From JAJYSO01 sp964579505 (GTDB lineage: Bacteria; Bacteroidota; Bacteroidia; Flavobacteriales; Flavobacteriaceae), in contig CAZOGC010000013.1 in assembly GCA_964579505.1 (NCBI GenBank), positions 1 to 64,000 on the forward strand: a DNA stretch of 64,000 bases. Direction: 5' to 3'. Numbering within the stretch: the stretch's first letter is position 1; every line of letters begins with the position of its first letter. The position numbers and the translations under genes were made by a program. Under the pieces are notes generated by a model. That model was given only the letters and a program-made list of their open reading frames with translations. It was not told where the DNA came from and made no database searches. Below, piece by piece: positions 61,868 to 64,000 of the stretch.

Positions 61868-62959
61868 ATGGAACAATTCATTGTATCAGCGCGAAAATAC
61901 AGACCCAAAACTTTTGAGGATGTGGTTGGTCAAGAGGCTATTACCAACACGCTGTCTAATGCAATTGCTAACAATCACCTAGCACAAGCTTTGCTGTTTA
62001 CCGGGCCGCGAGGAGTAGGAAAAACAACTTGCGCACGAATCCTAGCTAAAAAGATCAATCAACAAGGAGCAGAAAATTTAGCTGAAGAAGAAGATTTTGC
62101 TTTTAATATTTTTGAGCTAGATGCGGCTTCTAATAACAGCGTTGACGACATACGAGAATTAACAGACCAGGTGCGTATTCCCCCACAGGTGGGCCAATAC
62201 AAAGTATATATTGTAGACGAGGTGCATATGCTTTCTTCAGCGGCTTTTAATGCTTTTTTAAAAACGCTGGAAGAACCTCCCAAACACGTTATCTTCATTT
62301 TGGCTACGACAGAAAAGCATAAGATTATCCCTACGATCTTATCGCGTTGCCAAATTTTTGATTTTAAGCGAATTACGGTTTCTGATATAAAGAACTATTT
62401 AGCCAAAATAGCGCGACAAGAAGGCGTACAGGCAGAAGATGATGCGTTGCATATAATTGCCCGAAAAGCAGATGGGGCAATGCGCGATGCCCTTTCTATC
62501 TACGATCGAGTGGTAAGTTTTAGTGGAAAAAATTTAACCCGAGAAGCCGTAACCGAAAACCTAAATGTTTTAGACTACGATGTCTTTTTTACAGCCACTG
62601 ATCTTATCTTAAAAAATGATATTCCGGGTGTACTGGTACAATTTAACGAAACGTTGGCCAAAGGGTTTGACGGGCAACATTTTATTGCCGGATTAGCCGC
62701 TCACTTTCGCGATTTATTAGTCTGTCAAAATAAAGAAACTATTCCGCTATTAGAAGTGGGAGAAGAAACTCAAACACGGTATTTAACCCAGAGTGAAAAA
62801 GCCGATAAACCCTTTCTACTTCAAGCTATTGAGCTAGCTAATACCTGTGATTTTAATTACAGGACCAGTCAAAACCAACGGTTACACGTAGAGTTGTGCT
62901 TAATGCAGTTAGCATCACTAACATTTGATACTAAAAAAAAAAGCCTAACGGGTTCATAA
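61868..62959 (+). CDS. dnaX: DNA polymerase III gamma subunit (zero-frame product of dnaX)
   Basis: A 363-residue clamp-loader ATPase. Domains I-II have VSARKYRPKTFEDVVGQEAITNTLSNAI, Walker A LLFTGPRGVGKTTCARILAKKI, Walker B YIVDEVHMLSSAAFNAFLKTLEEPPKHVIFILATTE and sensor 1 TILSRCQIFDFKRI. Domain III follows to about residue 350. The usual zinc-binding Cys cluster between the two is missing, as in some Bacteroidota. The frame ends TKKKSLTGS-stop just after a run of ten A. In the -1 frame the tau part is open from exactly that run, so this product is best read as gamma. Confidence 0.93.
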   Translation: MEQFIVSARKYRPKTFEDVVGQEAITNTLSNAIANNHLAQALLFTGPRGVGKTTCARILAKKINQQGAENLAEEEDFAFNIFELDAASNNSVDDIRELTDQVRIPPQVGQYKVYIVDEVHMLSSAAFNAFLKTLEEPPKHVIFILATTEKHKIIPTILSRCQIFDFKRITVSDIKNYLAKIARQEGVQAEDDALHIIARKADGAMRDALSIYDRVVSFSGKNLTREAVTENLNVLDYDVFFTATDLILKNDIPGVLVQFNETLAKGFDGQHFIAGLAAHFRDLLVCQNKETIPLLEVGEETQTRYLTQSEKADKPFLLQAIELANTCDFNYRTSQNQRLHVELCLMQLASLTFDTKKKSLTGS

Positions 62960-62976
62960 TTCCGGCTAGCTTTTTT
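62933..62976 (+). promoter_or_regulatory. A10 slippage site and following hairpin in dnaX
   Basis: Ten A at 62933-62942 are followed by a hairpin: AAAAAAGC (62937-62944) can pair with GCTTTTTT (62969-62976), and CGG (62949-62951) with CCG (62962-62964). A -1 shift (or one extra A in mRNA) joins the gamma frame to the tau frame without meeting a stop. The hairpin also looks like an intrinsic terminator. Confidence 0.6.
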
Positions 62977-63585
62977 ATAGCTACTTCAGCAATTCCTTCC
63001 TCTAAAAAAATTAATAAGAAAGTAACCTCTCAAAAAGAAACGTCTAAACAAGCAGCTACTACGGCAAATGAGCCACCCCCTCCATCTATTGCACAATCTG
63101 ACACCGTAAAAGACCTACTTTCAAACAAACGTGTATCTCGATTGTCATTAAAAAGTGTTGCCGAAAAACGCAGACTTAAGGCGGCACAACAAGAGAAAGA
63201 GAAGGAAGCTGAACACGAGGCTCATGAAGAGTTTACAGAAGCGCAAGTAGTAAAAGCTTGGGAAGAATACATCCAACAATTAAAGAAAAAAGGACGTAAA
63301 ATATTGGCATCTATTCTCTCTACGGATAAGCCAAAAGTAGAAGAAACGGTCATAAAGATAATACTCCCTAACCAAACCATGAAAACAGAAGTTATGCACG
63401 AACAAAGTGCATTAATGGAGTATATTAGACAGCAGGTTAAAAATACGCACGTTACACTAGAAATAACGGTAAACAGAGAGGCCGAGAAAAAATATGCGTT
63501 TACCCCACAAGAAAAATACGAAAAACTAAGAGAGAAAAACCCGTTGGTAGATAAACTGCGCAACACGTTTGAGTTAGACCTTTAA
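62944..63585 (+). CDS. dnaX: Tau-specific C-terminal part of DnaX, -1 frame
   Basis: From the A10 run the -1 frame is open for 213 residues to the stop at 63583-63585. It starts PNGFIIPASFFIATSAIPSSKK, passes a linker rich in Lys, Ser, Thr and Pro (TTANEPPPPSIAQSD), then a helical region (RLSLKSVAEKRRLKAAQQEKEKEAEHEAHEEFTEAQVVKAWEEYIQQLKKKG). It ends in a folded domain (TVIKIILPNQTMKTEVMHEQSALMEYIRQQVKN) that corresponds to the polymerase-binding tail of tau. There is no good start codon or promoter before the first possible TTG at 63142. Joined to gamma it gives a 572-residue tau. Confidence 0.75.
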   Translation, partial: PNGFIIPASFFIATSAIPSSKKINKKVTSQKETSKQAATTANEPPPPSIAQSDTVKDLLSNKRVSRLSLKSVAEKRRLKAAQQEKEKEAEHEAHEEFTEAQVVKAWEEYIQQLKKKGRKILASILSTDKPKVEETVIKIILPNQTMKTEVMHEQSALMEYIRQQVKNTHVTLEITVNREAEKKYAFTPQEKYEKLREKNPLVDKLRNTFELDL

Positions 63586-63607
63586 ATAACTTTATACCTT
63601 TTTTGAA

Positions 63608-64000
63608 ATGAGTATGTTAGGATTAAAATTACCTACTGACCCTCGATGGGCAGATGTGGCTTCAAAAAACTTAGAAGAGATATTAACAGACCATGCTTGG
63701 TGTGAACAAAAAGCTGCTTCAACAGCTATTTCATTGCTTATTAATTATCCGGAGTATCCGGATTTAGTACGTGAGATGACCTTATTGGCCATGGAAGAGA
63801 TGAGTCATTTTAAATTAGTGCACGATCAAATAACCAAACGTGGACTTACATTAGGGTTTCACCGCGGAGATGAATATGTAAAAAAAGTATTACAGTTTTT
63901 TCCGAAGGGAGGAAGCCGTGAAACTAATTTAATTCACCGCTTGCTTTATGCTGCACTGATAGAAGCGCGGAGTTGCGAGCGTTTTAAACTATTTGCACAG
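63608..64000 (+). CDS. miaE: tRNA-(ms[2]io[6]A)-hydroxylase MiaE, N-terminal part
   Basis: An incomplete gene running off the right edge (131 residues present). It starts MSMLGLKLPTDPRWADVASKNLEEILTDHAWCEQKAASTAISLLINYPEYPDLV, typical of MiaE, a ferritin-like di-iron enzyme that hydroxylates the isopentenyl group at tRNA position 37. Iron ligands visible are Glu in WCEQKAAS, the E-x-x-H pair MEEMSHF, and Glu in LIEARSCERFK. The gap to the dnaX tau stop is 22 bases, so the two may be cotranscribed. Confidence 0.93.
   Translation, partial: MSMLGLKLPTDPRWADVASKNLEEILTDHAWCEQKAASTAISLLINYPEYPDLVREMTLLAMEEMSHFKLVHDQITKRGLTLGFHRGDEYVKKVLQFFPKGGSRETNLIHRLLYAALIEARSCERFKLFAQ

Noticed and set aside
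63142..63585. A separate small gene starting at TTG 63142
   Set aside because: The same frame is open back to the dnaX A run, there is no promoter or ribosome site, and the sequence has the character of a tau tail.

Overview
ORGANISM. The window is AT-rich DNA from a member of the Bacteroidota, almost certainly the family Flavobacteriaceae. The evidence is a type IX secretion sorting domain (CHU_C type) beside PorP/SprF and PD40-OmpA proteins, TonB-dependent receptors with carboxypeptidase-like N-terminal domains, several Bacteroidota-restricted families (DUF3078, DUF3822, DUF4251), and repeated promoters of the form TAnnTTTG just upstream of start codons, with little sign of classical Shine-Dalgarno sites. 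I cannot name the genus. No rRNA, tRNA, CRISPR array, insertion sequence or prophage was seen. LAYOUT. 1-193: the end of a short-form leuA. 527-5369: a repeat-rich surface protein with a type B T9SS signal (its 5' end looks lost), then a PorP/SprF protein and a PD40-OmpA protein. 5481-13636: a small membrane protein, a large UPF0182 protein, a DUF3078 barrel, uvrB on the minus strand, a frameshifted paralogue of the small membrane protein, and a DoxX-like protein. 13776-18380: an outer-membrane TonB-type receptor divergent from a LytS/LytTR two-component pair. 18386-21142: a DUF4197 lipoprotein and a CocE-type hydrolase. 21265-28654: a TetR regulator and the phenylacetate operon paaE-A-B-C-D-G-H, followed by kdsB. 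28655-31030: a foreign-looking, cassette-like stretch of three unrelated genes, each followed by a related non-coding tail, one gene being a broken chimera. 31138-37128: metabolic and membrane housekeeping genes (DUF4251, a GltB-like enzyme, DUF3817, a hotdog thioesterase, an SDR, a deaminase, CopD, nhaA). 37461-42394: a TonB receptor divergent from lipA-gapA. 42487-47742: nnr-hutH, gcvT and a nucleotide-sugar reductase. 47919-51060: a RecD-like helicase, paaI and the paaJ/pcaF-type thiolase. 51190-60199: DUF3822-rsmD, a PH-like protein, menD-FUSC, recN, pcm and smpB. 60527-64000: a Bcr/CflA-type MFS transporter, dnaX in two frames, and the start of miaE. HOW GENES WORK TOGETHER. The paa genes encode aerobic phenylacetyl-CoA degradation: multicomponent epoxidase PaaABC(D)E, isomerase PaaG, dehydrogenase PaaH, and, 20 kb away, thioesterase PaaI and the terminal thiolase. 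The ligase PaaK and the ring-cleavage enzyme PaaZ are not in the window. A perfect 18-bp palindrome inside the paaE promoter is a strong candidate operator for the adjacent TetR protein. STRONGEST LEADS. (1) The cassette-like island at 28.7-31.0 kb with an extended direct repeat. (2) dnaX, whose gamma and tau parts are joined by a -1 shift at an A10 run. (3) The paa operator-promoter. (4) A promoter-proximal hairpin in the MFS leader. (5) A 21-bp-spaced direct repeat between the LytTR system and a TonB receptor. (6) The decapitated repeat adhesin.
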